A stretch of 21,583 nt of DNA, taken from positions 1-21,583 of the forward strand of contig DXKH01000103.1 in the NCBI GenBank assembly GCA_019415335.1, written 5' to 3'. The notes under the pieces were generated by a model. That model was not told the DNA's origin. It saw only the letters and a list, made by a program, of their open reading frames with translations, and did no database searches. The position numbers and the translations under genes are program-made. The stretch comes from Citrobacter sp. Its GTDB lineage: Bacteria > Pseudomonadota > Gammaproteobacteria > Enterobacterales > Enterobacteriaceae. Shown here one piece after another: positions 13,290 to 21,168 of the stretch (within the stretch, counting starts at the first letter, position 1; each line of letters begins with the position of its first letter).

Positions 13290-13834
13290 TGTGCGATCCG
13301 GTTATTGCTGGTGGCGCAATGCTCGCCATGAGTGGCATTCAGGCATACACCCAGTACCAACAGGGAAAGTATGCCTCGAAGGTTGCAGAAGCGAACGCAG
13401 ATATAGCCACAGCTCAGGCAAATGATGCAATAAACAGAGGTAACGCTGAAGCTGAGCAACGGCGCAGAGAGACCCGACAGCGGCTTGGTACACAGGCGGC
13501 GACAATGGGGGCTACCGGCGCTGATTTATCTACAGGTAACGCGCTGGATATATTTGGCGACACTGCCCAGTTTGGCGCTCTTGATTCTCTGACGACGGTG
13601 AATAACGCGCAACGCGAGGCTTACGGTTATCAGGTTCAGGCTGCCAACTATAAAGCAGAAGCCAGTTCAGCCCGTAAACAGGGGAATGTGGGAGCAGCAA
13701 CAACATTGCTCACTGCGCCTCTGAAGGCATACGGTGCGTACCAGATGTTTGGTGGGACGTGGAGTCCGTTTACTCAAAGCACCCCTGCGCCAATCGGGGC
13801 AGCAGCAGGAACCAGATTACCCGGAGGATTATAA
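13289..13834 (+). CDS. Internal virion/ejection protein (T7 gp14-like)
   Basis: The ATG at 13289 overlaps the upstream stop by one base. The 181-residue product begins with a Gly/Ala-rich hydrophobic segment (VIAGGAMLAMSGIQAYTQY). A long Ala/Gln/Arg helix follows (EANADIATAQANDAINRGNA, EQRRRETRQRLGTQAATMGA), and the C-terminus is Pro/Gly-rich. This is the general pattern of podophage core protein gp14, which inserts into the outer membrane during infection. Its position between the gp13-like gene and two very large genes fits the T7-like order. The exact membrane role is inferred. Confidence 0.8.
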   Translation: MCDPVIAGGAMLAMSGIQAYTQYQQGKYASKVAEANADIATAQANDAINRGNAEAEQRRRETRQRLGTQAATMGATGADLSTGNALDIFGDTAQFGALDSLTTVNNAQREAYGYQVQAANYKAEASSARKQGNVGAATTLLTAPLKAYGAYQMFGGTWSPFTQSTPAPIGAAAGTRLPGGL

Positions 13835-16581
13835 TGCCAGTCGTACCAACAGTATCCGGACGCCAGGTGCAAAGTCGTGGTGTGCAAACCGGTGGTTTTC
13901 AGACCTTCGATGTTCCTCAAGCAGGTCAGGTGCTGGCGAATGTCGCAGATCAGTATGCGGTGGCATATGGTGAAGCCAGGCAGAAAGCGAATGTTGCTAT
14001 GGCCCAGGATGCGTTACTGCAATTTAACCAATTTGCAGATGACCAGATTAACAACCCTGAAAGTGGGCTGATTTCTAAACAGGGTAAAAACGCTCTTGGT
14101 CAGAGTGACGCTGTTATGAAAAATATGCAGGAAAGGGCTCAGGCATTATTAGGCTCAATTCCTGAAAGTGAGGAAAGGAATAAATTATCCTTTCAACTCC
14201 AGCAGTCTATGCAGTCTTATTACAATCAGGCACGTCGATATGAAGTTGGGCAGTTTCAGCAATTCCAAGATCAAACGTATTTGTCAGGAAATGCATTGGC
14301 TGTCACTCAGTCTGCGGGGCTATATAGCGATAACCAAGCATTTGTCGATTTAGCCAAGCAGCGATTTGAATCTATTGATCAATACGCTGATGCGCATGGG
14401 CTTCCTGATGAGTGGCGTGTTCAGCAGAAAACTCAGCTCAAGGAACAAATGGGGCAGCAAGCATGGATAGGAAATATCGCTCAAAAATACAACGAGTTTC
14501 TTCAGGTTAATGGAGAGCCAGGGGATCTTGATGGTGTGAGTCGTGCAATATCACATGGTAATTCATTGGATGCTCGTGGTTTACGTAATAATAACCCTGG
14601 TAATATTGAAGCGAGCAAATCTAACCCGTGGGAAGGTCAGATCGGTAGCGATGGACGTTTTGCAACGTTTGCTACCCCTGAGCATGGAATCCGCGCGTTG
14701 GGTAAAAATATGTTGTCTTACCAGCGTCAAGGCTATGACACCGTTAGCGAGATTGTTAATCGCTATGCTCCGGCTAGTGATGGTAATAATACTGATGCTT
14801 ATATTAGGGCATTGTGTGGTGAGCTTGGTGTTGGGGAGAATGATCAGCTTGATATCTCTAACCCAAAGACACTAGCTGCTTTATGTGCTGGGATTATTAA
14901 ACACGAAAATGGCAGTATGCCTTATAGCACCGAACAGCTTGAAACTGGTATCTCGGCAGCCCTTGGTCTAACTAACCTTGATTCACCTAAGCGTTATACG
15001 GGCAATGCGGCATTTGATGCTATGAGCCCTCAAATGCAAATACAGGCATTGAGGCAGGCTAATGAGCTGAGAAATCAGTACCGCCAGCAGTATGCGGACC
15101 AGCTTAGCACCGTAGTTAAAGATGCATATTCAGCCCTTGATGAAGGATTGAAACCTGAGAAGTTACCTTCTGAGGACGATTTTATCCGGGCCAATGGTCC
15201 GCGCATTGGCGCTATGAAGTGGAAGGATATGCAGGCGCAGATACAATATGGAGGTGTCATTGGTGCCGCTAAAGACCTCACTCCAGAAGGACGACAAGAC
15301 ATTCTTGAACGTTTACGTCCACAGGATCCAAACGCTCCTGGATTTGCAGCTAACCAGCAACGCTGGGAGAAAATGCAGGCCAAATTTAAAGAGATGGATA
15401 GGGAGTGGGAGATTCAGCAGGGAAGAAACAGGTTCGTGTCTTCAATGCAAAATAACTTCCCGCTGGACCCGAACGACAAAAACAATCAGGCAGCGGTAGA
15501 CCGTTATTTCGCGCAGGATATCGCGCCTTCGTTTTCCATATCTGATCCGCAGAGCATCAATACACTGGTCACCGTCACAACTAAAAGCGGCATGATACCA
15601 ACTCAGGTTAAAACAATGCTTAACAGTGGAGCAACATCAAGAGATCCTGCGCTGGTTGTCCCGATGGCAAAATTCTACGGTCAGTTATTCGATAATAATC
15701 CGGCGGCAGCGGCAACACTTGATAAAAGTACGATGGCATTTTACGGCAAGGTTTACGATTATTCCCGCGCTGGCGTGCCGGAGGATAAGGCTGTTGATAT
15801 GGCTTACAGCCAGGTGTTCCAACAGGATGACCGAATGAAACAGATGCTTTCCACTGCCATGCGAGACAAAAAATATGTCGCGGCGAGGGCAACTGCTGCA
15901 CAAAATAACGCCAGCAGTCTGACTTCCTTTGGTTCGTGGTCTCCGGATATTACCGATCCAGGAAAATCAAATGCGGCCTATCAGCGAGATTACCAGACAA
16001 TTTACGATGCTAACTTTGTACAGACAGGTGGCGATGCAGAACAGGCTGAGAAAATGACCAATGCCATGATCAGAACCACCTGGGGAGTTTCTACGGTTAA
16101 TGGCAAAGCAGAGGTTATGAAGTATGCACCTGAGGCATTGTACGGAGTAAATAATGGTGCTGGTAACTGGATACAGGGGCAGTGGGAGCAGGAAAAACGC
16201 GAGCTTAAATCAAAATCCTTTGGCGGTCCTCGCAGTGATACGGACTTAATACTTGTTTCTGATGGCCTTACGGCAAGGGATAGGAGTTATGCTGTTATGG
16301 TTTTACAGCCTGACGCAAACGGAGCGATAGAACCGAGAAATTATATTGGAGAAAATGGTCTCCCTGTTCGTTTCAAGCCGGATCAGCTGACATCTCCAAT
16401 GTACAGGCAAACCATTCAGTTCCAGCAACAGCGTGTTGATGAGGCTAGAGTGCGGAGAGAAGGCAATCCGCTGCCGCAGTTCAGCAATAAAGATGGATAT
16501 ACTCCTCCAGATCTGACCAAACCATTCGGTTATGGTTCAGCCAATTACCTTCCGAGCAATATATACGCAGGGGGCAAATAA
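13834..16581 (+). CDS. Ejection protein with peptidoglycan-hydrolase-like domain
   Basis: The ATG at 13834 is supported by GGAGG at 13823-13827 and a one-base overlap with the upstream stop. The same frame is open further upstream but without such a site. The 915-residue product is mostly helical and Gln/Ala-rich. Residues about 247-372 form a domain (ARGLRNNNPGNIEASKSNPW, DGRFATFATPEHGIRALGKN, AGIIKHENGSMPYSTEQLE) common in virion-associated lytic transglycosylase-like proteins; Glu358 in HEN is a candidate catalytic residue. It would open the cell wall during DNA entry. The coding sequence around the domain (about 14090-15010) is visibly AT-richer than before and after, suggesting domain exchange. 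Confidence 0.85.
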   Translation: MPVVPTVSGRQVQSRGVQTGGFQTFDVPQAGQVLANVADQYAVAYGEARQKANVAMAQDALLQFNQFADDQINNPESGLISKQGKNALGQSDAVMKNMQERAQALLGSIPESEERNKLSFQLQQSMQSYYNQARRYEVGQFQQFQDQTYLSGNALAVTQSAGLYSDNQAFVDLAKQRFESIDQYADAHGLPDEWRVQQKTQLKEQMGQQAWIGNIAQKYNEFLQVNGEPGDLDGVSRAISHGNSLDARGLRNNNPGNIEASKSNPWEGQIGSDGRFATFATPEHGIRALGKNMLSYQRQGYDTVSEIVNRYAPASDGNNTDAYIRALCGELGVGENDQLDISNPKTLAALCAGIIKHENGSMPYSTEQLETGISAALGLTNLDSPKRYTGNAAFDAMSPQMQIQALRQANELRNQYRQQYADQLSTVVKDAYSALDEGLKPEKLPSEDDFIRANGPRIGAMKWKDMQAQIQYGGVIGAAKDLTPEGRQDILERLRPQDPNAPGFAANQQRWEKMQAKFKEMDREWEIQQGRNRFVSSMQNNFPLDPNDKNNQAAVDRYFAQDIAPSFSISDPQSINTLVTVTTKSGMIPTQVKTMLNSGATSRDPALVVPMAKFYGQLFDNNPAAAATLDKSTMAFYGKVYDYSRAGVPEDKAVDMAYSQVFQQDDRMKQMLSTAMRDKKYVAARATAAQNNASSLTSFGSWSPDITDPGKSNAAYQRDYQTIYDANFVQTGGDAEQAEKMTNAMIRTTWGVSTVNGKAEVMKYAPEALYGVNNGAGNWIQGQWEQEKRELKSKSFGGPRSDTDLILVSDGLTARDRSYAVMVLQPDANGAIEPRNYIGENGLPVRFKPDQLTSPMYRQTIQFQQQRVDEARVRREGNPLPQFSNKDGYTPPDLTKPFGYGSANYLPSNIYAGGK

Positions 16582-19500
16582 TGCCGATATATGAACAGGA
16601 TCCTAAAGAGTTGCTTGGCGAGGATATTCAGCAAATAGCAGCACCTGATGACAGTAATTTCTATATGGAAACACCTTCTTTGCTTTCTGCTGTGAACCCA
16701 TTTACCAGTGATCAACGCGTTCAAAGGTCTAGACAAGCAGCATTTCGTATAGATAACACGCTGGGTAGCTTTATTGCCAGTGCTCCTTTCAGTCAGTTTG
16801 ACAGGGTTGAAGGATATAACCCATTTGATAACGATGCAGCAGATATTAAAGGCTATGAAGATTTTGCAGATTCGTTTATCAACTCCGGTTCGCATGAAGA
16901 AACAATGGCAATTAAACATCGAATCGATAAGCAAAGAACAGATAGAGAATATCTATCTGAAATGGGTGGTGCTGGTACTATTTCAAGCTTAGCAATGGGA
17001 ATGATAGACCCGGTTAATGTGGCTGCAATGTTCATCCCTGTAGGGGCGGTAGCGCGTGGAGGAAGTATTGCTGAGACGGCAGGGCGTTTTGCCCTGGCGA
17101 ATGCTGCTGGTGGGGGAGTATCAGAAGCCGCATTACAGGCCACTCAGGAAGCTCGCTCACCGATGGAGAGCGTATCGAACGTTGTTGTTGATGCTCTCGT
17201 TGGTGGGATCCTTGGTGCTGGTGCACAGCTACTTGCTGGACCTAGCGCGCGCGAGGCAGTGGTTAACTCAGTAGGTAATCATTTGCGAGGTATGGATTCT
17301 CCTCAAAGCATTGGTGCAGCTCAGGTTTTCAATACCACACTCGATCAGGAACAGCTCGCTGGACTTGGACTTGCTAACAAAACGTTGAGTGTCACTCCTG
17401 CTGGCCGCTTGGCTCAATCACCATCTCTTGTCTCCCGTCAGATTAACCAGCAGCTTGCCGAAAATAACTATTTCTTCGCCAAAAATGATGAGGGGTTGGC
17501 TACGTTTTCGGCAGTCGAGACTAAGATTAAGCAATACGACGCCATGCTTTATAAGCAGATGGAAGCCACTCGTGATGCTTACCAGCAGTACAGCAAATCT
17601 GTTAGCGCCCGCGGCGTGAAGAGGATGAACTTTATTGATTTCAATGAAGCTGTTGGTATGGCTATGCGCCGTGGTGATCAGAGTGATATTCCTGAGGTTT
17701 CACAAGCAGCCGCCAGAATCCGCCCCATTTTCGAGACCACAAAAGCCCGTATGCAGGAACTGGGGATCCTTCCTGAGGATATCGATGTCGTGACGGCGAA
17801 AAGTTATCTTCCCCGCATTTATAAGTTCGATAAGATACTTTCCGACCGCACTGAATTCAGAGGGCGAATTGCCAACTGGATACAAGGGATTAGTGCCAAA
17901 GGTGCTGACAAAGCAGGTCAGCGAATTGAAAGGATAAATTCATTGCTAAAAACTGCGGAGGAATCGGCACCGCGCGCTGATGCTCTCGCTAGTGAAATCG
18001 CTGAAGCGGAGAAATGGTCTGGTAAAAAAATTCTACTCATGGAAGAACTGGATAAACGAAATAAGCTTATATCTCAGGAGACTGACACACAGGCGCGTCT
18101 TACAAGAATAGAAAAAGAGTTGGCCGAGACTTCATCAGAAAAACTTCAGGCAAGAATGATGAAAGAAAGCTCTGACCTTAAAACACGCCTTGATGATATA
18201 GCGCAGGCAAAGAGTGAGCTTCCTGTCTATCAGCGCCATATGGAGTTGCTGGATAATCCACGGAAATATCGTTCTGAGCTTCGCCGACTGCAAAAACGGG
18301 CAAATTCAACCACAAGGCTGAATGCAAGCCGCGAACGAGCACTGAAGCAGATGGAGCCTCTATCCCGAGAGGAAGCAGAGGACGCTGCTGACGAGATCGT
18401 GAATAAAATAATAGGCGCACCTTCCGGGCTTGTACCAGCCGATATTATCCCAGAGAGACTCGTTGGTCGGGCTGGTTTCACTAAAAGCAGAACGCTGCTT
18501 ATTCCTGATGAGCGTATAGAAGATTTTCTTGAATCAGATGTTAACTACATCATGGAAAGTTATCTCCGGCAGGTGGCACCAGAAATTGAGCTGACTGCGC
18601 AGTTTGGCCGTAAAGATATGGGGGAGCAAATCCGTCAGGTTAGTGAGGAATATACCCGGCTAATAAAAGAGGCTAAAACACCTAAACGACGTGCAGTTCT
18701 TGAGAAGCAACGGGAGGCTGATATTAGGGATATTACGGCTATGCGTGATCGACTGCTTGGTACTTACGGTGCACCTCAAGATCCACGCAGTTTCTTTGTT
18801 CGTGCCGGGCGAGTTGCTAGGAATATTAACTTCCTCCGTTTGCTTGGTGGAATGACTGTCTCCGCTGCAACTGATCTGATGCGACCGATGATGCAGCATG
18901 GCCTGAGAAAATCTCTCGGACCAATGGTAAGCATGCTTAAAAATATGGACTCAGTGAAAATTGCAACCAGGGATTTGCGAGAAATGGCCGTTGGGCTTGA
19001 TTATGTCCTGTCTACGCGTACAAAGGCTATAGCGGATCTTACTGACCCCTATAGCCGGAGAAGCGCCGCTGAGCGAGGTCTGAACTGGATGACGCAGAAA
19101 TTCGGTAACTGGACGCTGATGAATCAGTGGAACAGCGCACTTAAATCATGGTCCGGGATGATAGTGCAGTCGAGGATACTTGACGCGGCTCGCCAAGTTT
19201 CTGCTGGTGGCACGCTCTCCAAAAGTGAAATGCGGAAGATGGCACAGGTCGGCATCAATGAAGATGTTCTGCGCCGAATCGGGGAGCAATTCGGGAAGCA
19301 CGGAGAGGATATGGACGGGCTGTTAACCGGGCATAGTCATCTGTGGGATGACCGTTTCGCTAGAGAGATTTTCCAGTCTGCAGTGCTGAAAGATGTAGAC
19401 TCAGTGATTGTAACGCCTGGCGTAGGTGATACACCGCTGTTTTTTAGTAAAGAAGGCTGGAAGATGATCACGCAGTTCAAAACGTTTATCTTCGCACAGC

Positions 19501-19970
19501 ATAACAGGGTGCTAGTATCTGGTATCCAGCAGGGCGATGCTGCATTCTATCTTGGTGCGCTTGGCACGATTGCGCTTGGCTCAATGGTCTATATGATGAA
19601 ACAGAAGTTAAGCGGTCGCGATATCGACTACAGCTGGAATAACCTTGTGAAAGAGGGGATCGACCGGGGCGGAATGCTTGGCTGGCTCTCTGAGCCGCTG
19701 AATACCGTTGAGAACATAAGCGGCGGTAGGTTTGGTCTTGGCGCGATGTTTGGTGCGCCTCCGGTATCAAGGTTTCAGAGTCGTAATGCTATTGGTGCTT
19801 TACTTGGTCCTACCTTTGATCTTGGCGGTGATGCCGCGACTGTTGCGAATGGTGTACTTAACGGAGAATTTGACAGCCAGCAAACCCACGCGGTCCGTAA
19901 AATGCTACCTTTTCAGAACCTGTGGGCGATATCACCGTTACTAAATAAAGTTGAAGAGCAGATGAAATAG
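16581..19970 (+). CDS. Very large internal virion/ejection protein
   Basis: The ATG at 16581 overlaps the upstream stop by one base, with AGGGGG upstream. The 1129-residue product is by position the counterpart of T7 gp16 and the large epsilon15 ejection proteins, which pass into the cell and help pull in DNA. Residues about 128-225 are Gly/Ala-rich and hydrophobic (MGMIDPVNVAAMFIPVGAVA, VVVDALVGGILGAGAQLL), suited to membrane insertion. Residues about 448-556 are charged and probably coiled coil. No transglycosylase motif is evident here; that function seems to lie in the preceding gene. AGA and AGG codons are frequent in the first half. It is the last gene of the continuous virion operon. 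Confidence 0.82.
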   Translation: MPIYEQDPKELLGEDIQQIAAPDDSNFYMETPSLLSAVNPFTSDQRVQRSRQAAFRIDNTLGSFIASAPFSQFDRVEGYNPFDNDAADIKGYEDFADSFINSGSHEETMAIKHRIDKQRTDREYLSEMGGAGTISSLAMGMIDPVNVAAMFIPVGAVARGGSIAETAGRFALANAAGGGVSEAALQATQEARSPMESVSNVVVDALVGGILGAGAQLLAGPSAREAVVNSVGNHLRGMDSPQSIGAAQVFNTTLDQEQLAGLGLANKTLSVTPAGRLAQSPSLVSRQINQQLAENNYFFAKNDEGLATFSAVETKIKQYDAMLYKQMEATRDAYQQYSKSVSARGVKRMNFIDFNEAVGMAMRRGDQSDIPEVSQAAARIRPIFETTKARMQELGILPEDIDVVTAKSYLPRIYKFDKILSDRTEFRGRIANWIQGISAKGADKAGQRIERINSLLKTAEESAPRADALASEIAEAEKWSGKKILLMEELDKRNKLISQETDTQARLTRIEKELAETSSEKLQARMMKESSDLKTRLDDIAQAKSELPVYQRHMELLDNPRKYRSELRRLQKRANSTTRLNASRERALKQMEPLSREEAEDAADEIVNKIIGAPSGLVPADIIPERLVGRAGFTKSRTLLIPDERIEDFLESDVNYIMESYLRQVAPEIELTAQFGRKDMGEQIRQVSEEYTRLIKEAKTPKRRAVLEKQREADIRDITAMRDRLLGTYGAPQDPRSFFVRAGRVARNINFLRLLGGMTVSAATDLMRPMMQHGLRKSLGPMVSMLKNMDSVKIATRDLREMAVGLDYVLSTRTKAIADLTDPYSRRSAAERGLNWMTQKFGNWTLMNQWNSALKSWSGMIVQSRILDAARQVSAGGTLSKSEMRKMAQVGINEDVLRRIGEQFGKHGEDMDGLLTGHSHLWDDRFAREIFQSAVLKDVDSVIVTPGVGDTPLFFSKEGWKMITQFKTFIFAQHNRVLVSGIQQGDAAFYLGALGTIALGSMVYMMKQKLSGRDIDYSWNNLVKEGIDRGGMLGWLSEPLNTVENISGGRFGLGAMFGAPPVSRFQSRNAIGALLGPTFDLGGDAATVANGVLNGEFDSQQTHAVRKMLPFQNLWAISPLLNKVEEQMK

Positions 19971-20411
19971 CTATTCACAATTAGTGATGGCGTATGTATC
20001 AAATATATTGCCATCACTAAATACATACCTATACTCAATCTCTCCGCCAAGGTGAATAAATGCTTTCATTTGCCTGTTGGAGCAAATGCTCGATTTTGAA
20101 TAATTTCGCATTACACTCTTTAATTTATTTTCTAAGGTTACATCACCATTATAAACTTTTGATAAATAGCTGTTGTTGTAATTAAGATGCGCTACAACTA
20201 AAAGTTTGTTTAGTATTGCATTTATTGAAACAATAGACATATTATCATTCAATTTTATGGGAAGTGACTTTCCTGCTTCTGATGCAATTTTGTTTGCATG
20301 TGCACACATATCCTCATTTATTAAATTCTTAAAACATATGTCGTTTGCAAACGAAAAAATTGGTAGGATAAACAAAACGGTAGCTGTAATAGCGTGCATC
20401 GGCTTAATCAT
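19971..20411 (-). CDS. Exported four-cysteine protein, probable moron
   Basis: This gene is opposite to the virion operon and starts at an ATG at 20411, with AAAGGT six bases upstream. The 146-residue product has a clear signal peptide (MHAITATVLFILPIFSFA, cleavage probably before NDIC). The mature domain has cysteines at 26, 36, 110 and 145 that could form two disulfides. The ending YRYVFSDGNIFDTYAITNCE recalls small exported proteobacterial proteins of unknown role. The gene is very AT-rich, unlike the virion genes. Together with its orientation this suggests an acquired lysogen-expressed gene, for instance one acting in the periplasm on superinfection or host fitness, but no function can be named. 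Its stop abuts the stop of the large ejection gene. Confidence 0.75.
   Translation of the reverse strand: MIKPMHAITATVLFILPIFSFANDICFKNLINEDMCAHANKIASEAGKSLPIKLNDNMSIVSINAILNKLLVVAHLNYNNSYLSKVYNGDVTLENKLKSVMRNYSKSSICSNRQMKAFIHLGGEIEYRYVFSDGNIFDTYAITNCE
20341..20354. promoter_or_regulatory. 14-bp perfect palindrome
   Basis: TCGTTTGCAAACGA is fully self-complementary. It lies in the signal-peptide coding part of the minus-strand exported protein. It overlaps TTGCAA (20345-20350), which with GATAAA 16 bases later (20367-20372) could serve as a weak plus-strand promoter for the 20424 gene. It may be an operator, or coincidence in AT-rich DNA. Confidence 0.4.
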
Positions 20412-20412
20412 T

Positions 20413-20421
20413 AGGTGACCT
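20413..20421. promoter_or_regulatory. Shared symmetric Shine-Dalgarno of two divergent genes
   Basis: AGGTGACCT is symmetric except for its central base. On the plus strand AGGTGA stands five bases before the ATG at 20424. On the minus strand AAAGGT stands six bases before the ATG at 20411. The same few bases therefore give a ribosome binding site to both divergent genes, whose start codons are only 12 bases apart. Confidence 0.75.
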
Positions 20422-20423
20422 TT

Positions 20424-20873
20424 ATGTTCAAGAAGATGATCAACAGATTAATCGGTGGTAAGGAGGTTAGCAATAAAATTCAACCTCTTATCTTTAAGGA
20501 TAACTTTTCTGCTTTTGAGTATGCGTGTAAGTATCTTGACACAAGCCTTTCAGCCAATAAACCAATGCCAGCCATCATCATACCTGGTCCAAGTGGGGAA
20601 CAGCCAGTTTTGCTAGATTCTGGAAGACAAAGGGCAATGCTGAAGGTGTGCTCAGCTGATGGTGGATTTTTTGTTATTGCCGATTCATCTTACAGCAAAG
20701 GACCAAAGTTGAGGATTGGTGATCTTGTTGCTTGGTTGCCTGTGAGTTATGCCGAAGAATTAACGGATAAAATAGAAGATCCTCGCTCCGCTATGGTTGG
20801 CTTTATATTGGGAACCATTCATCCTGAACTAACATCTACTGGCTGGAAGGGTAAAGAAAGATTTCGCAAGTAG
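20424..20873 (+). CDS. Hypothetical phage protein, 149 aa
   Basis: The ATG at 20424 is chosen over a GTG at 20415 because AGGTGA (20413-20418) is its ribosome binding site. The product begins with a short basic amphipathic helix (MFKKMINRLIGGKEV). A mixed alpha/beta domain follows (FKDNFSAFEYACKYLD, ADGGFFVIADSSYSKGPKLR, GDLVAWLPVSY, MVGFILGTIHPEL), with no signal peptide. Similar proteins with the GGFFVIA, GDLVAW and GFILGT segments occur in many enterobacterial phages and prophages; I know of no function. It could be read from the virion operon by passage across the antisense gene. The palindrome and a strong terminator follow directly. Confidence 0.78.
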   Translation: MFKKMINRLIGGKEVSNKIQPLIFKDNFSAFEYACKYLDTSLSANKPMPAIIIPGPSGEQPVLLDSGRQRAMLKVCSADGGFFVIADSSYSKGPKLRIGDLVAWLPVSYAEELTDKIEDPRSAMVGFILGTIHPELTSTGWKGKERFRK

Positions 20874-20874
20874 C

Positions 20875-20886
20875 GTGACATGTCAC
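20875..20886. repeat. 12-bp palindrome GTGACATGTCAC, copy 3 of 3
   Basis: This copy lies one base after the stop of the 149-aa gene and directly before the plus-strand terminator. It is identical to the copies at 1099 and 3550. A seven-base partial copy, GTGACAT, occurs at 21073-21079 just before the start of the next minus-strand gene. Confidence 0.85.
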
Positions 20887-20911
20887 AGGCCGCTTTCGCG
20901 GCCTTGTTTTT
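20887..20911 (+). terminator. Rho-independent terminator ending the plus-strand late transcript
   Basis: AGGCCGC-TTTC-GCGGCCT is a GC-rich 7-bp stem with a 4-nt loop, followed by TGTTTTT. It is the strongest plus-strand terminator after the virion operon. The T run overlaps the stop codon of the convergent 53-aa gene. Confidence 0.88.
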
Positions 20912-21071
20912 AACGAATGCCACCGCCACCCGGGCGGGAATCCGCAGAACGCCCACCGCAGCGGGAGCCGTCAGCGGCAGTATCGCTGTCGTGCTGACAA
21001 CGACCGGCAAAGGCCTGAGTTGAAGCTACCAGAGACAACAAAACGAACAGTGCAGCAAATGCTTTTTTCAT
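20910..21071 (-). CDS. Tiny secreted Gly/Ser/Arg-rich peptide
   Basis: The ATG at 21071 is chosen because a signal peptide begins there (MKKAFAALFVLLSLVASTQA); the same frame is open 24 codons further but without a ribosome binding site. GGAAA precedes the ATG by eight bases. The 53-residue precursor would leave a mature peptide of about 30 residues with two cysteines, GRCQHDSDTAADGSRCGGRS followed by ADSRPGGGGIR. Similar DGSRCG-containing small secreted proteins are familiar from enterobacterial prophages, without a function I can cite. It is probably periplasmic with one disulfide. It stands alone between two terminators, so it is likely its own transcription unit. Confidence 0.72.
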   Translation of the reverse strand: MKKAFAALFVLLSLVASTQAFAGRCQHDSDTAADGSRCGGRSADSRPGGGGIR

Positions 21072-21084
21072 TGTGACATTTCCA

Positions 21085-21112
21085 TCTATAAGCCACCTCG
21101 ATGTGGCGTCAA
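21085..21112 (-). promoter_or_regulatory. Promoter candidate for the 53-aa secreted peptide
   Basis: On the minus strand TTGACG (21112-21107) and TATAGA (21090-21085) are 16 bases apart. The spacer contains a dyad, GCCAC (21092-21096) with GTGGC (21103-21107), suggesting an operator. The start would fall near 21079, downstream of the GGAAA site, so the mRNA from this promoter would have a leader of under ten bases. Either initiation is nearly leaderless or a promoter further upstream is used. Confidence 0.4.
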
Positions 21113-21143
21113 TGAGTGTAGCACTGACTTTTGTTTCGTCCAT

Positions 21144-21166
21144 AAAAAAGCCCGCAACGCGGGCTT
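21144..21166 (-). terminator. Rho-independent terminator of the membrane-protein genes
   Basis: On the minus strand AAGCCCGC-GTT-GCGGGCTT is followed by four further T, making a six-T run. It lies just after the stop of the 110-aa membrane protein and ends that operon. On the plus strand only TTATT follows, so it is weaker there. Confidence 0.88.
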
Positions 21167-21168
21167 AT

